Notes under the pieces: generated by a model | Database searches by the model: none | What the model saw: the letters and a program-made list of their open reading frames with translations, nothing else | Told to the model about the DNA's origin: nothing | Assembly (NCBI GenBank): GCA_049724395.1 | Contig: JAUGWO010000107.1 | Location: 62,001 to 126,000, forward strand | DNA: 64,000 nucleotides | Reading direction: 5' to 3' | Origin: Spongospora subterranea f. sp. subterranea | Lineage: Eukaryota; Endomyxa: Phytomyxea; Phytomyxea; Plasmodiophorida | Program-made: the position numbers and the translations under genes | In this document: in pieces, positions 37,870 to 50,059 of the stretch | Layout of the letters: each line of letters opens with the position of its first letter | Position numbering within the stretch: the stretch's first letter is position 1

Positions 37870-38935
37870 CTGGCTCATGAATGTCGTCAGACTCTTGGGT
37901 GGAAGCCTACCATCACGGTATTATTATCTGAAATTGCAATGAAGGCATTTGCATTCACATCAGATTGTTCGAAGAAATCCTCAACGCCTCCTGAGACTCG
38001 GATAAAATTATGGAGAACGCAGCATGCAATCACAAGCTTCGACTGCATTTCCAGTGAAAAATCAGGAGCTTGAACAATTATCGGAAACCGTTTTTTTCAA
38101 AACCGCGAAAATTCGCTGGATGACGTTCCTTTCCTGAGCATGATGTAGATTATAGAGCTCTTTGTAGTTTTGAGGTCTGTGCTTTTATATCAATTTGATA
38201 CCGACGCGATGCCTCTGCCTGACCGTGATCTCCCTTGTTGCCATTCTCTCAAATGGTATCGAACACCTCGAAAAGGTGTGAACAACCTCATCGATAGACC
38301 GTAGCCAGCATCTCCGAGATCATTTCCTTCGGGGACGGGAAAGGCCTTTTGATTGTGCATCTGCGATAACGGTGCTGTCAGAGGCAGATCCTTCCCATCC
38401 CGCCAACACATATGTGAAGCGCATGTCAAAGGAACAAGCGGCAAGGACGTTCTGGCTCAAAAATCCCTTCCTATTGCGGTACGGTCCTGCAGATGCAGTC
38501 GGAACGAAGGCAGGAAAGCCATTCGGCAATCCTGAAAAATGGGTACAGTTTGGGATTGCATCTGATATCCGGGGGTACTTCATTGCCTGGTAGTATGATA
38601 AACTTTGGTGCTCACCCGCAAATCGCGTCGGTTACCCGGTGTATAACCCTATTGAAGCAATTAGTGATTTGGTTCAGGCCATAACAATGCTTTTACTGTT
38701 AATGGTCTCCCACTTCTTTGAAATCTTTCCTGGGCGTCTCTGTTTTTGACGCTTTGGAATACAGTGACCAGAAAAATAGGCACCTGCTCGTCGACATCCA
38801 TGCACGTAACAATTTCATGCTTGAGATTTGCAAAGATATGTGCTGCCATACGGAGGGTCTTATATAAACGTAGCGGATTACCAGATATAGTTCTCAAACC
38901 CAAGCTGCGCCTGGCAGCGACGATGTTCTTCAAGG
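37870..38935 (-). mobile_element. Decayed PIF/Harbinger DNA transposase (DDE_Tnp_4 type)
   Basis: On the minus strand the expected order is visible across several frames. An N-terminal helix-turn-helix-like part (DEQVPIFLVTVFQSVKNR, QERFQRSG) comes first. GPYRNRKGFLSQNVLAAC and MRFTYVLAGWEGSASDS carry the second catalytic Asp region. LGDAGY and ERNVIQRIFAVLK (the Glu region) follow, then ACCVLHNFIR. The first catalytic Asp appears changed (PNCTHF where xDGTH is expected). At least two frame changes break the coding sequence (near 38330 and 38100), so it is inactive. No terminal inverted repeats or partner Myb-like gene were confirmed. Confidence 0.75.
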
Positions 38936-39102
38936 AGATTTCAGGCAGTATGTTTCAGCACACCAAGCGCCAACGAGGGCGGCAATTTACCGATCCTGAT
39001 GATCAACTTCAAATTCGCCATCTTCCTCTGAAGAGCTCATGTCTTGTCTTGTTCGGAAGACATAAGCACGCGCAAACCGAATTTTCAAAACCAGGATTTG
39101 CG

Positions 39103-39232
39103 GTTACCCCAAGGGCCAACCCCAAGGGCCAACCCCAAGGGCCAACCCCAAGGGCCAACCCCAACGGCCAACCCCAACGGCCAACCCCAAAGGCCAACCC
39201 CAACGGCCAACCCCAACGGCCAACCCCAACGG
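39103..39232. repeat. 12-bp tandem array, about 11 units
   Basis: The unit GGCCAACCCCAA is repeated about 11 times with A/C variation (AAGGG versus AACGG). It lies 66 bp before the ATG of the glycosyltransferase gene. Frames through it (Pro-Thr-Asn-Gly-Gln) are repeat artefacts. Confidence 0.95.
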
Positions 39233-39297
39233 AGGTTTATGTTAAACCCGGGTTTATAAAACCCGTGGAATCCAAGCGCGCTCTAAAGTAGGGCTAA

Positions 39298-40588
39298 ATG
39301 TGGTCCGGGACAATGACCAGACAGATTAATGCAGCAAGATCAGCATTCGGCTCATCATATCATGGAATCCATCGGTATTATAGGCGATTATCTACATTTA
39401 TTCGATGGCATCTCAGCCTGCTTCTCATCGTATTCACCGTATGGCTTCTGATCGTATTGATGGCGACTGGGCCATATTCGAAGCCCTCAAAGACATTGAT
39501 TGCAGACTCAACCTCGATGTCAAAGTATCCCTTACAAGCTCCCTCACGGCTACCTCCTCATCCATATTTAATTTTTGGAATGCCTACAACGCACCGCAAA
39601 GTCGATTTGCTCAATCCAACTCTCGACGCAATCGACGGTCAGTTATCTCTGGACCATTCTGACCCAATGTTTCGACGAATCACAGTTCTTATTGTAAAAA
39701 ACGGTGAGGAACATCCCTCATTTGACCGTGCACGGGAGCGTTTCAAAGGTCGACCCGATTTCATATTTGAGACCAGCCGGAATTCCTCCGATGATGCAGA
39801 CGATCGTAGCGAGATAGGAGTATCTTGGAAAGTTCAGCAGCACACTCGCGACATAGCGTCGATGATGAAAATTGCGGTGAAATTCAGGCCAAGCTACTTT
39901 GTTTTCATTGAAGATGATTTCTCTGTGTGTCCGTCTGGTTTAGAAGCAATATTGCACTTGTTGAAGAAAGCATATCGGTATCAACGCTTATCATCTGTAT
40001 TTGCTGTTTATTCAAATATTTCATGATAGGTTCTTCCCAAATTGGATAGCACTAGCTATGAGCACTGGAATGAATGGCATCATCTTGAAGAAACAGGATA
40101 TGATACCTTTTGCTAAATACCTAGTAGACCATCAAACCAGACGTCCCCCAGATCATCTTATTATTGAGTGGTTTGCCGGCGAAACACGAGAATCGTAAGT
40201 TCAGTACTTTTCCAGTCGTTTAAAAAAGAAAAGGTGTTGGTCCGTTATATTGACTCCTCTGCTCTGTAGGGCCGCGTATCGGCAAGGCCGGCCGCATCTA
40301 ACTTTCAGGTATAATCTAATGCAACATCGTGGAGCGGCATCTACTTTACGCGATCATCCAGCTCAAATTGTAGATGACTGTTACGACGTCAATGATATCG
40401 GGCGAATGTTTGATGTAAGTTTTTTAAATGTGTCTCGTGGCCTGCTTATTCCTCTTTTATTCTAGGTGATGTCGTTCAAAGCAATAGATTGTGGTCATGA
40501 CGACATCTGGCCATGCCCAACATTTAATAGTTCGGTGCCGGTTTCGGTCTGGACTCCGCCGGTGCTCCAGCGATCATCAGTTCATTGA
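39298..40588 (+). CDS. Type II membrane glycosyltransferase, MGAT4/GT54-like
   Basis: Four exons (39298-39977, 40030-40194, 40270-40414, 40466-40588) join in frame to 370 residues. A short cytosolic N-terminus precedes one membrane anchor ([20 protein letters not shown]), giving Golgi type II topology. The catalytic part has [10 protein letters not shown], an acidic EDD motif used for metal/nucleotide-sugar binding, followed by [19 protein letters not shown] and [17 protein letters not shown]. These parallel the EDD, IGKMF and FKPSLFQHVGTHSSL regions of N-acetylglucosaminyltransferase IV. At 370 residues it is shorter than animal GnT-IV. The GPI-GalNAc-transferase PGAP4 branch is an alternative. 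The last exon ends with four Cys/Pro-rich residues and no second domain. Confidence 0.6.
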
Positions 40589-40730
40589 AGGTTTACAAGC
40601 TGCTGAAGGAAATTGTATCTGAGTAGCATAGGGTTTCACAGTTCCCACATCGTTATAAAGAACATCAAAACAGCGCATACTTTGAGCGTAATCGTAATAT
40701 CAAGAGTATTTATCGATATGGATATGGCAG

Positions 40731-41414
40731 TTAAAAAGTGTTGGCTTTGTGTCCCCCATCGTTTTGACCCATAGCACCAAAGTTTGTGTTGAGCCTGCAG
40801 CCTACGGGACGGATCGACATTTTCGCCAGATTGTCTGTGCCAATCCATAAATTAGGTTCCTTTAGCTCAACAATTTTGGATGGTCCCCTCAGCGTGTAAT
40901 GAATCGGATTTCCATCTTGGCCATACGATGTGATTGTAAGTTCGAAGCAAGCAGACACTTCAACCGAACGAAATACGGGATCCGTTCGGCGTCCGATCCT
41001 TTTGTACATGACTTCTTCTCCGGCTATCTTGCCTGTTAGGTCGTAATTGCCAAACACGTCACGCTCCATGGTATATACAGTTGTTCCAAGCAGACCGAAA
41101 GTTCTTGTGGCGATCAACGACGAGGCTAGCCATAGCGGTTCAGTGTCTGGCCAATTTCGTAAAGCGACTGCATTGCAGTTGACACCCGTTAAATCTCCAA
41201 CGATTGCCTTTGTGCATTGATCACAAACAATCCACGGCTGATTGATGATGCGATCGCGATCAAAATCGCACAGCTCAATCCGATTACCAAGTACCGATTT
41301 GCATTGTAATGCGCCATTAGGACACGACCGCGATGCCATTGTCAAGAGCGCAGTTAAGATGACGCCGAGCAACACCTGCTGGAATAGCCAAACTACATGA
41401 CTCGTGTATTTCAT
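40731..41414 (-). CDS. Secreted or lumenal protein of unknown function
   Basis: A single open frame of 227 residues starts with ATG. The N-terminus is a signal peptide or anchor (VVWLFQQVLLGVILTALLTM). The mature part has about eight Cys (CPNG, CKSV, CDFD, CDQC, CNAV, CFEL), suggesting disulfides, and no recognised domain. It ends convergent with the GT54-like gene and 240 bp downstream of the GT8-GT32 gene on the same strand. Spacing and shared secretory character suggest, but do not show, co-regulation. Confidence 0.6.
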   Translation of the reverse strand: MKYTSHVVWLFQQVLLGVILTALLTMASRSCPNGALQCKSVLGNRIELCDFDRDRIINQPWIVCDQCTKAIVGDLTGVNCNAVALRNWPDTEPLWLASSLIATRTFGLLGTTVYTMERDVFGNYDLTGKIAGEEVMYKRIGRRTDPVFRSVEVSACFELTITSYGQDGNPIHYTLRGPSKIVELKEPNLWIGTDNLAKMSIRPVGCRLNTNFGAMGQNDGGHKANTF

Positions 41415-41655
41415 ACGAAATGATCATTTAACTATGCATAGCGATTCGTGAATGGTGACGCAACTCAACACAATTGAATGACTCATTCAATTGTGACTCG
41501 GCAGCGGTAAGTACTGACCATATTTTGGCAACATTCAACTGAAACTCGTTTATTATCTGATGATTACATTTTTAAAATAAAAGGAGTTAAATATTTTATT
41601 ACATTCTCACCAAAACACGAACGATTTTGATGATGTCATAACATGGTTTCGATGT

Positions 41656-43717
41656 CTACTGTCCAAGAAAAGAAGCAATATTTGACAAAATATCACTATC
41701 TGATATAGCTTCTTCAGCAGTTAATGTTTGAATAAGATGGCAGAAATCCACCGGATCGGAGCATGAATTCAATGGGGATTGCCACGATGATAACCAATGA
41801 TGAATAGCGAAGGAACATGGTTGAACGAATGCATCCTTGTCGGCATCCGATACCAAAAACCGCATAGAATTTGGAAGCGGGTAGAATACTGCGGAAGGTA
41901 GAACAACAGCGGAATGTTGAAGCATAAAACCAGGGTCGCATTGCCCGATTACGCAAGTGATCATGCCAGGACCAGTCTGCAATCAACGCAATTACTGTGA
42001 GTTCGAGTACTACATTCTAAACGCATTGCAAAAATGTTAAACGACAAGAAACCTCAAGGTCCAATTACGCAACAAAACTAAGGCGTTGGCGTGTACAGCT
42101 TACAGAATTCATAACGTCAGAACCAGTCTTACATGGTGACATCTGAAGAGAGTCGAGAACATGCAGAGCTAATGGATGACGAGCTGAACATCCGATTACA
42201 GAATTCATTACTTCGACATAGCCGGTGCTGCCTAATCCGATGAAAAAAGAATAACGTGCGAGTAATTGGTCCAGTTTCGCCAAACATTGCATATCGAGGT
42301 CTAAATAAACTCCACCAAACATGTAGAGTATCTCCCAACGTAATATGTCAACTCGCTGCACTAGGGTGGTCGCTTGATCATACTCGAGGCGACGATGCAG
42401 TCGAAGTTCCGCAACATCATTATCTGTCCATAGTCGATATTCAAAATTATAATGTAATTTCTGTAGCGATTTTGACCTGACGCAGCCAGGTTAGATACGA
42501 GTAGAAGAAGCATCTTGTGGCATACCAGTGCAAGCAAGACTCCGAAATATTATTTGAATCTCCAAGCCATATTTGATGAATGATTTTGGGAATACGTCCA
42601 CAACTAATTGACGATAATGCCATTTTGTTATAAACAAAGGCAAAATTTGAAAGATAAACATGATCAGATTTGCTATAAAGACCAAACTTGACAGAGCACG
42701 GTGCTGCTGCGTCCGCGAAATCAACGGGAAGCACAGGAGATCGGCAGTTGCTGGTCATTCCTTGTTTCGAACGAGCATCGACGAGTTCTACACAACGTGA
42801 ATCCCGGGATAACCGCATTTGTTCAAGCAATACGCTGAAAATTAAACCAGGATCGTCATGCGGCGAGAACAATGATGATTGTCCGGATACAATATCGCGT
42901 TCCCAGGGCTTGGGCGACGAAGAGTAATGAAGAATTGAAATTGGAACATTCAACCAATACTCTGGTCGCTGTCGCGTAAACATACGCATTGCCCGTTGGG
43001 CATTGTAGCCGAATGGAAGCCGCATTTCTGCTGGACCATGGTACCAATTGGGAAAAAAAAAGTTCAAAAAGCCTGTGTCGCCGCCATCATACGAACCCAT
43101 TACACTTACCTGATTTAGCATTTGTATAAATTGCTCGGAACAGGTCTAAGATAACAATTAGTTGTTTCTACAAACAAAATATGCAAAGACCAAAGCGTCA
43201 TAGCTTTAAGAATAACCGAAATTGTCGTACCTTTGATGAGAAGTACTCCTGCATTAAATCTGTCAGGAGGGAAAAAGTCTGGAGCAGCTGCAAAATCGAC
43301 ACAATCAAGAAGGGTGAACAGCGACCCTACGTCTTCAAGAACAGCACAATCCGCATCAATATATAGAACTTGATTAATTCCTAGTAGAACATCGAGCTGC
43401 CAAATCCGTAGCTTAGTAAAACCACACGAAACCCAAGTATTCACATGAGATGAATTTGGATTCGGAATGCTATCAACTGTGACAACGCGGTCGAATCCGC
43501 AACCATTGCTACATAATTCGGCGACATTTTCAGTCACTAAAAGAATGAGCTCGACCTTGACTTGTAAGCGTCGTAAACTATGTGCCAACACTGAATATAA
43601 GTCAGCACAATGAACAACCCTTCGAACCAATAATGAACCTTCTGCGCCGATGATAAACGACTTCGACGTAACCAAAGAAACAATGGCGCGAATTGGCTTT
43701 GAAGCATCATGAGGCAT
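41656..43717 (-). CDS. Bimodular glycosyltransferase: GT8 (glycogenin-like) fused to GT32 (OCH1-like)
   Basis: Minus-strand exons 43717-43217, 43145-42526, 42476-42104 and 41976-41656 give about 604 residues. The N-terminal GT8 module has KLRIWQL, YIDADC (the DxD metal site), RFNAGVLLI and SYDGGDTGFLN, and ends with HYSSSPKPWE. After a linker of about 70 residues, the C-terminal GT32 module starts with IPKIIHQIWLGD. It has YRLWTDND, RWEILYMFGGVYLDLDMQC (second DxD) and MNSTGPGMIT. One exon (43145-42526) carries both the GT8 end and the GT32 start, so the fusion is not an annotation artefact. Both catalytic motifs are present. The exon 1 donor is uncertain (a downstream phase-compatible GT was chosen). 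The start is the first ATG after the divergent DIS3 gene; no membrane anchor is seen, unusual for GT32. Confidence 0.8.
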
Positions 43718-43879
43718 TTGAACGAGCGACGCCTGTGCGTACACTCGCAAATGCAGCTGCAAGATTGATAAAATTGGTAGGGTAACGCTTAGATCAGCGT
43801 TTCGTTTTGGTGTAAAAACCGGGAATTTTGCTGCGCCGCAGCGCAGTCCGTAGGTTCGCCGAATTTTTTTACAACCCAA
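43718..43879. promoter_or_regulatory. Short bidirectional promoter region
   Basis: Only 162 bp separate the start codons of the divergent GT8-GT32 gene and DIS3, so they must share this control region unless an upstream exon of the former was missed. The minus frame stays open through it. No motif is recognised. Confidence 0.5.
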
Positions 43880-46800
43880 ATGAATAGCGAAGGATGGAAG
43901 GTGGCGCAAACTCGCGTCCTTCACCGTCGCTCACGAGGTGGCCGGTTATTGCGAATCGTTGATGAAAGATATTTACGCCTCGATATTCCGTGTCCGTTTA
44001 TTACCTGCCATCAATGCCAACCGAATCGTTTGCCAGCCGCGTCAACGTTTTCCGTCGACACTAACATCGTATATATCCCCAACGCTGAAGCGTTGATCCA
44101 TCAACTGGACGTTATCACCTCCCCATTCTTAAAATCGGTTAAAATCGCACATTCATCACGCTGATTTCAACTTATTGATTACGTTCTCTTGTTCAGTCAA
44201 TCATGTTACTACAGTCTACGCTGGAAGAAGTGTTCCAGACTGCACGCGCCCATTATTACCGCGTGTTACGTGAATTACGCACTGTACCAATCTTCACGGA
44301 TCTGTTTCACAAGTTGACTCATGAAAGTAACATGACATTTTGTAACCGCTTCGGATCCTTTGGTAGTTAATAACTGTGATAATTATATAGATCCCAATCA
44401 AGCGCTTCTATGGTTCAAAACCCACATTCCAACTGTAAAGTGCTGTCGTCTGTACGATGCTACCCCGATCGATGTAAAAGGCATTGAATCTATCAGCGTC
44501 GAAGCCTTCGTCACATCTCAAGCAAATGAACGTTTAACGGATCTGTTGGCACTACGCTCAACCCTAGACAAAAATTCTGTTGCCCGACCTGTTGACAGTT
44601 GTTACCCCAAATATATCCATGGTAATTTTTTCTATTGGATTTGAGTTATGTTTTTCTGTTATATAGGTGCTCTGTCACTGTTTATATATTTTCTCATCAT
44701 GGTTGCGTAAATTCAGGAGAGGAACTTGATGCAGCGCTATGCAGCGGAACTGTTGTGAGAGGCACGATTCGCGTATGGGCAGCAGGTCGATTCGCTTCGT
44801 GTCTCATCCGTGACGGTGTAGAATGTCGGATTGACGGTATGGAAGCCATCAATCGCGCCATTGATGGTGACGAAGTCGCTGTACGCGTTGTCGATAGTGA
44901 ACCTGCACGGTAATCATATTCAAACAACACCAGATCCTATTGCTAAACTGTGAATGTAGTGTTGTTGCCGTATTAAAGCGAGCATGGCGGCCTTTTGCTG
45001 GAAGTCTGCTGGAAAGCGACGAAGAAATAGACCTAAACCGGACAACAGTGTTTTTTGTACCTTTGTCGCCGTCTGTTCCTCGAATTAAGATCAAGACACA
45101 TAACCTGGAGCGTCTTGTTGGCCATAGATTCGTTGTTCGCATCGACGAATGGCATGAGACGCAAAAGTTTCCCAGTGGTCATGTCATTCAAGTGCTTGGT
45201 ATGCATTCGCGTTCCAGTTCAATTCAACAATCTTACATTTTGGTGTTCATCAGGTGTCATTGGGGACCAAGGAGTGGAGAGTGCTGCACTTTTAATCGAG
45301 TATGGCATCCGGGACGAACCGTTTGCTGACCCTGTTATGGAGCAATGTCCGCCAATTGATTGGAAAGTTACGCCTGAGGACTGTAATATCTCGTCGATTC
45401 TTCCATAGCGTCTCCATAGCATTGATTGATAGGCGCCGGCCGTGTCGACTTGCGATCTTTACGTGTGTTTAGCATCGATCCTCCCGGTTGTGTGGATATT
45501 GATGATGCCCTGCACGTCACGCGTCTTCCAGACGGAAACTTCGAAGTCGGTGTCCATATTGCAGACGTCGCTCATTTTGTTAAAGAGAATGATGCCATTG
45601 ACCGTGAAGCTCAGGTATTTTTAATGGATTAGCTGTCTTATCCGGCCCAATATGATTGTAGACACGCGGCACATCTGTATACTTAGTCGATCGCCGTATC
45701 GACATGATTCCTCCTCGTTTGTCTACATCGATTTGTTCGCTAAGAGATAACGTCGACCGTCTAACGTTTAGCTGCGTATGGACCTTGGATTCCGATGCAA
45801 ATATAATTAACACTCGGTTCGCTAAAACCGTGATTCGTTCTCGAGCGGCAATGGCTTATAGTGATGCACAAAAGCATATCGATGTAAGAAAGCTTCGTGA
45901 AGTATTTTGTAGTTTTGTGGATTCACATGATAAACGATGCCATTGGTTTTTACAGGATACAGAGAAGGCTCTTCTAGACAACAAGGTTGACTCAATCGGT
46001 AGGGACTGTCGCGATTTAAACCATCTCGCATTATGTCTTCGTAAGCGTCGTATGGAGGACGGCGCGTTGACTCTCGCGTCACCTGAAGTGCGCTTCAAAC
46101 TCGATAAAACAGAATCAGCCGAATTTTCCAGGATTAGCGAGTCACGACCGTTGGACATTGAACAATATCAGCTGAAACAAGCCAACTCTTTAGTTGAGGA
46201 ATTTATGTTGCTGGCCAATATATCAGGTATTTCCTACTTTCTAGGCTGGGAATTTTGATTTCATCTGTTTGCTAATCGAGATCTCACAGTGGCGCAGCAG
46301 ATTGTTACTTGCTTTCCAGGTCGTGCTCTGCTTCGCCGTCATCCACCGCCCTCTCAAGATGCGCTCCATCGTCTTGTTGAAGCGGTTCGTACCTCTGGTG
46401 AAGAAATCGAAGTCGGCTCGTCAAAAGCATTGGCCGATTCCCTTGACCGCGCAGCGAAACGCCGCAAAAACGCTTCCTTCGACAATGCTTTAAGAATATA
46501 TGCGACAAGGTGTATGAACCAAGTATGCTGCTTATTTTTTCTGAGAACCAGTATTGAATGGGTATCGCCGCAGGCTGTTTATTTTGGAAGCGGGAGTGTT
46601 GCCTCTGGTCATTACTTGCATTACGGCTTGGCCGCGCCGCTTTATACTCATTTCACTTCCCCGATTCGAAGGTATGACAGTTGTTCTGGTTGGATATACG
46701 TCTCATCGCTTGGTTCAGATATGCGGACCTGGTTGTGCATCGGTTGCTTGCGGCTTCGCTGTCCCTGGAGAATTTGCCGTCCATGTGCAAACATAAAAGC

Positions 46801-47435
46801 ACTTTGAGTCAAACCACCAATGCGTTGAACCGGTTAAATCGTGCCGCGCAAGGTACGTGTCGTAAAGAATGGAATAGTTATTATTCATGTCTTGATAACC
46901 TTAGGTGTTGGAAGAGCCAGCGTTGAGTTATTTACTCTCGCATATTTTGATAATCGACAAGTTGATGCCGACGCCATTGTCATGGATGTTCGCGTGGATG
47001 GGCTCACCGTTTTCGTCAAAGAATTTGGCATTGAAGTAGGCAATTTCTATCACGCTACGTCAATTATTCCTGACAGCAAGGCATTTAGGGAAAAAATTGA
47101 CTTGCTTCGAGAGCAGAAAGACGCTCAGCGTCATAGCATTGATGACGAAGCTGGGTCCCGCTCAGCGATGACTGATACGGAATTGTCTGAGGCTGCAGGT
47201 TTTAGTTACGACGAAACAACTCGTTCTCTAGATGTTCCCCTTCTTGGGTCCTTTTCAATGTTCGCTCCTGTGAGAGTTCGGATTCTGGTATGCCCGCGAT
47301 GACATGACAGTTGTCGATGCTCATGGGAATTATTAGGTGGAGCATCGTAAACATGGAAGGCGAAAGCTTGTTTTGGAGGTTATTGATTCCTGTCGGGATG
47401 GAAGTAAATTCAAGCGCCAAAAGACTGAAAAATGA
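43880..47435 (+). CDS. DIS3: Exosome catalytic ribonuclease DIS3 (Rrp44)
   Basis: RNase II/R-family 3'-5' exoribonuclease of the RNA exosome, with an N-terminal PIN endonuclease. Fourteen exons join in frame to about 941 residues, matching the family. The starts are 43880, 44197, 44367, 44717, 44960, 45254, 45433, 45662, 45956, 46290, 46574, 46719, 46905 and 47337. CR3 Cys motif ([12 protein letters not shown]); PIN domain with SVDTNIVY; cold-shock domains ([28 protein letters not shown]). The RNB catalytic box is [15 protein letters not shown] with all active-site Asp, then [26 protein letters not shown] and [20 protein letters not shown]-terminal S1-like part ends in a basic tail. Introns are 40-95 nt. 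Intron 2 (40 nt) is the least certain. Confidence 0.95.
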
Positions 47436-47787
47436 ACCCACCAATCAACGTTATATATTTGCCAAAGGGCTGACTGTTTAATGTTTCAAACATCATAATT
47501 CTTGATCATGATTACCTGTTTCTGGCACAGTAGTTTTAAAGCAACTTAAAATTGGGTTCTTAGAACAGGACTCCGTTGGACAACCATTGAATGCTGGCTT
47601 GGCCTGATTGTAAATCCGCTACTCGTGACGACTTAGCCGCTTTTGTAGCAATCGATGTAATTACAAATCTCTAGTATTTTGACGACCATATATTATATCT
47701 GAAGGATGCGACTGCGAGGGTATGGGGGCGTATGCCAGATCCGCTATACCTATGTATGCCGCCTTCGAGTCCACTATACCGTGGACG
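47436..47787. other. Intergenic, no gene seen
   Basis: About 350 bp between DIS3 and the next same-strand gene; it presumably holds a terminator region and promoter. Nothing specific is visible. Confidence 0.4.
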
Positions 47788-49672
47788 ATATGTCGTCTAG
47801 CGACCTGCTTCAATCAGTTCTCTCCTGTTGCAGAAACTATCAATCGGGAGTTCTGTCCGACGCTGGCCTGATTCATGCCACGCTCATACAATTATTTCAA
47901 CACAAACTTGATGAGCGCGACCTTACATCAGTTATAGTCAATATTCCTCCTATCCCGCCGTTATCTTCACCATTATTGCTATAGTAAAAAAGCATTGCCA
48001 ATTATTCCGATGCTTGTTTTCCTCTGAAATTTTGTTCATTTACGTTCACTGCAAACCACGGTTCAAAATTTGAGTTTGTTTATTTTGGAAAAATTTCGCT
48101 TAACGTAGGTTCACTTGTAGTTGTGCATCCCGTGAATCGGTCCCCTCGAACTCCCTCATTGTCGCTCTTTGCAATTGGTCATCGCGCATCCACTGTGGCA
48201 AAGAACTGCAAAGCGCTTGTGATGAACGCTTGAAAAGCGAAGTAGCTGCCTTCGTCGGTACCGCGGTCGCGGTCGGTCAGTGTCGAATACTGGGATCCGC
48301 TTGGGCATATCTTCCAGAGATGATACATCGCCTTCAGTTCATCGCCATCTCTCCAATTTCTGCGATCTTGGCCCTAACCATCGCATATTGCCCATGGGTT
48401 GTCGGGCCACATATTCCAATTCATGATGCTGTACAGTTCGCTGTCAGCGGCCTGTTCGTTGCCATTGGATTCCCTCTCTGCCACCATGGCTCAGCATCTT
48501 GCCCTTCTTGCACAGACACCCTTCTTATAAGTGCTGTTGATCAAGTTCAGGACCTGTATTGTGCCTCCGCCCCAATACTTTGCCGGTCTCTGGTACGCCG
48601 ACTCCGTCCTCAGGTTCCAGAACGAATTCGTGAAGATTTAATCGTACAATTCAGCTCGTTTGTAAGCGACACGTATCATTTTTTTGCCTCTCTTCATCAC
48701 CCGCCTATTGATGCTGCATTAGCCGATCGTAACTCTTCCATTCGCTCTCTTCTGAGCCGTTTCTTTTTAACCTGCGTTATCGTGATCGGCGCAAGTTTCG
48801 CAACGAACCCTCATACAATCACATTAGCCGCTCATACGCTGTCCTTACTGGAATTTGCAAGAGTTCGATTTTCGGTGTATCCCCGCCTGATCCTTGCCAT
48901 AATCAACCTCGGGGTTTTACCTGATTCGGGCATTGCGGATCGGTTTGTAAGTTTGTCATTAACTCCCGATCACCCTGGGTTAAACCCTGCCATAGTCCGT
49001 TGTCGCCATTTCTTCAATCTTTCCATCCTCCAGCTTTGGTTTCGCTCTTGCTCGAAAGACAGTTTCTTATCGACCGTGGTTCCTTACATATCGCCGCTCT
49101 TCAATTCAACAGATCGCTCTTTTTGCGTTAAATCCCACTTCATATTCTCATCCAGAGCAGCATCTGATCCGCAATCAGTGCGTCATCTGATACCTCGTTA
49201 TACTGAAATTCTGGCCGGTGCATTTCCAGAGTTTGTTTCTGGCCCTGTTTTGAAGCAAAGTTTCACTGCAGTTTCTAATTCCATGGAGGACGGCGATTCT
49301 ATACTTCTATTCCTGTTTAATACTATTCTAGCTCGCACCAGCGATTTGATCGCCTCCGATCAAACTACTGCGTATTTCTCTGCTATGGAATGTGCCTGTA
49401 TTTCCTTACAGAACCTTCACGGAACCTTCATTCGTGACGGTCTTTCGCTGCTCGATAACTTTCTCGACAAAATCCCATCGCCTGCGCGAATCTCGTTTAT
49501 GGCTGCGCTCCAGACAAACCTCAGTGGAAATGGCGTTGATTGCGCCACCAAGGACTTGGTCGTCCGCTGGTACTTGAAAACGCTCGTAAGATTTAGCCTC
49601 GATCCCAAAGACGTCCTGCGTCTGATCCGGGACCAGGTAAACGGCAAACCCCCGAATTTCTTTCCAATATAA
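47788..49672 (+). CDS. Unrecognised helical protein, two or more exons
   Basis: The first exon begins near 47788 (MSSSDLLQSVLSCCRNYQSG). The main exon runs from about 48100 to the stop at 49672 and gives at least 490 residues, including LIVALCNWSSRIHCGKELQS before the first listed Met. The joining intron (within about 47930-48130) is not resolved. The protein is rich in hydrophobic helical stretches (AISPISAILALTIAYCPWVV, FFLTCVIVIGASFA) but these look like solenoid helices and not clear membrane spans. I cannot name the family. A peroxisome-biogenesis Pex8-like scaffold is a guess that I could not support by a specific motif. Codon choice and splicing match neighbouring genes. Confidence 0.6.
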
Positions 49673-49815
49673 TATTGGTTTCGTCAATTTCTCTTCATTC
49701 TACTCGTCTGCTGTACTGTCATTCGTTTTCCCAATTGTTGCCCGCAAACTCAGTGTTCAAATAGATTTTTTGATTTGCAGACCCGTCACTTGGTGATTAA
49801 CTCACCTACACCTAG

Positions 49816-49960
49816 TGATCTTTTCTGTGCCGTCGCCAGCCGAATCGCTGATCTTTTCTGTGCCGTCGCCAGCCGAATCGCTGATCTTTTCTGTGCCGTC
49901 GCCAGCCGAATCGCTGATCTTTTCTGTGCCGTCGCCAGCCTGATATTTCCTGTGCCGTCA
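49816..49960. repeat. 33-bp tandem array, four units plus a partial one
   Basis: The unit TGATCTTTTCTGTGCCGTCG plus CCAGCCGAATCGC (33 bp) is repeated four times almost perfectly, then once in degraded form. It lies 100 bp before the tyrosinase start. Because 33 is a multiple of 3 it stays open in frame on both strands, which produces false coding frames. Confidence 0.95.
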
Positions 49961-50059
49961 TCGCACCGACCACTGCCGCTTCTTGTTCCGTCATCGCTTT
50001 TAGCTTGCGCAGCGGGGATTGAATTTGAAATCGCTTTCATATCTCTAACCGTGTCTTCA

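Noticed and set aside
49406-49687. 93-residue minus-strand frame
   Set aside because: Shadow of the long plus-strand gene ending at 49672.
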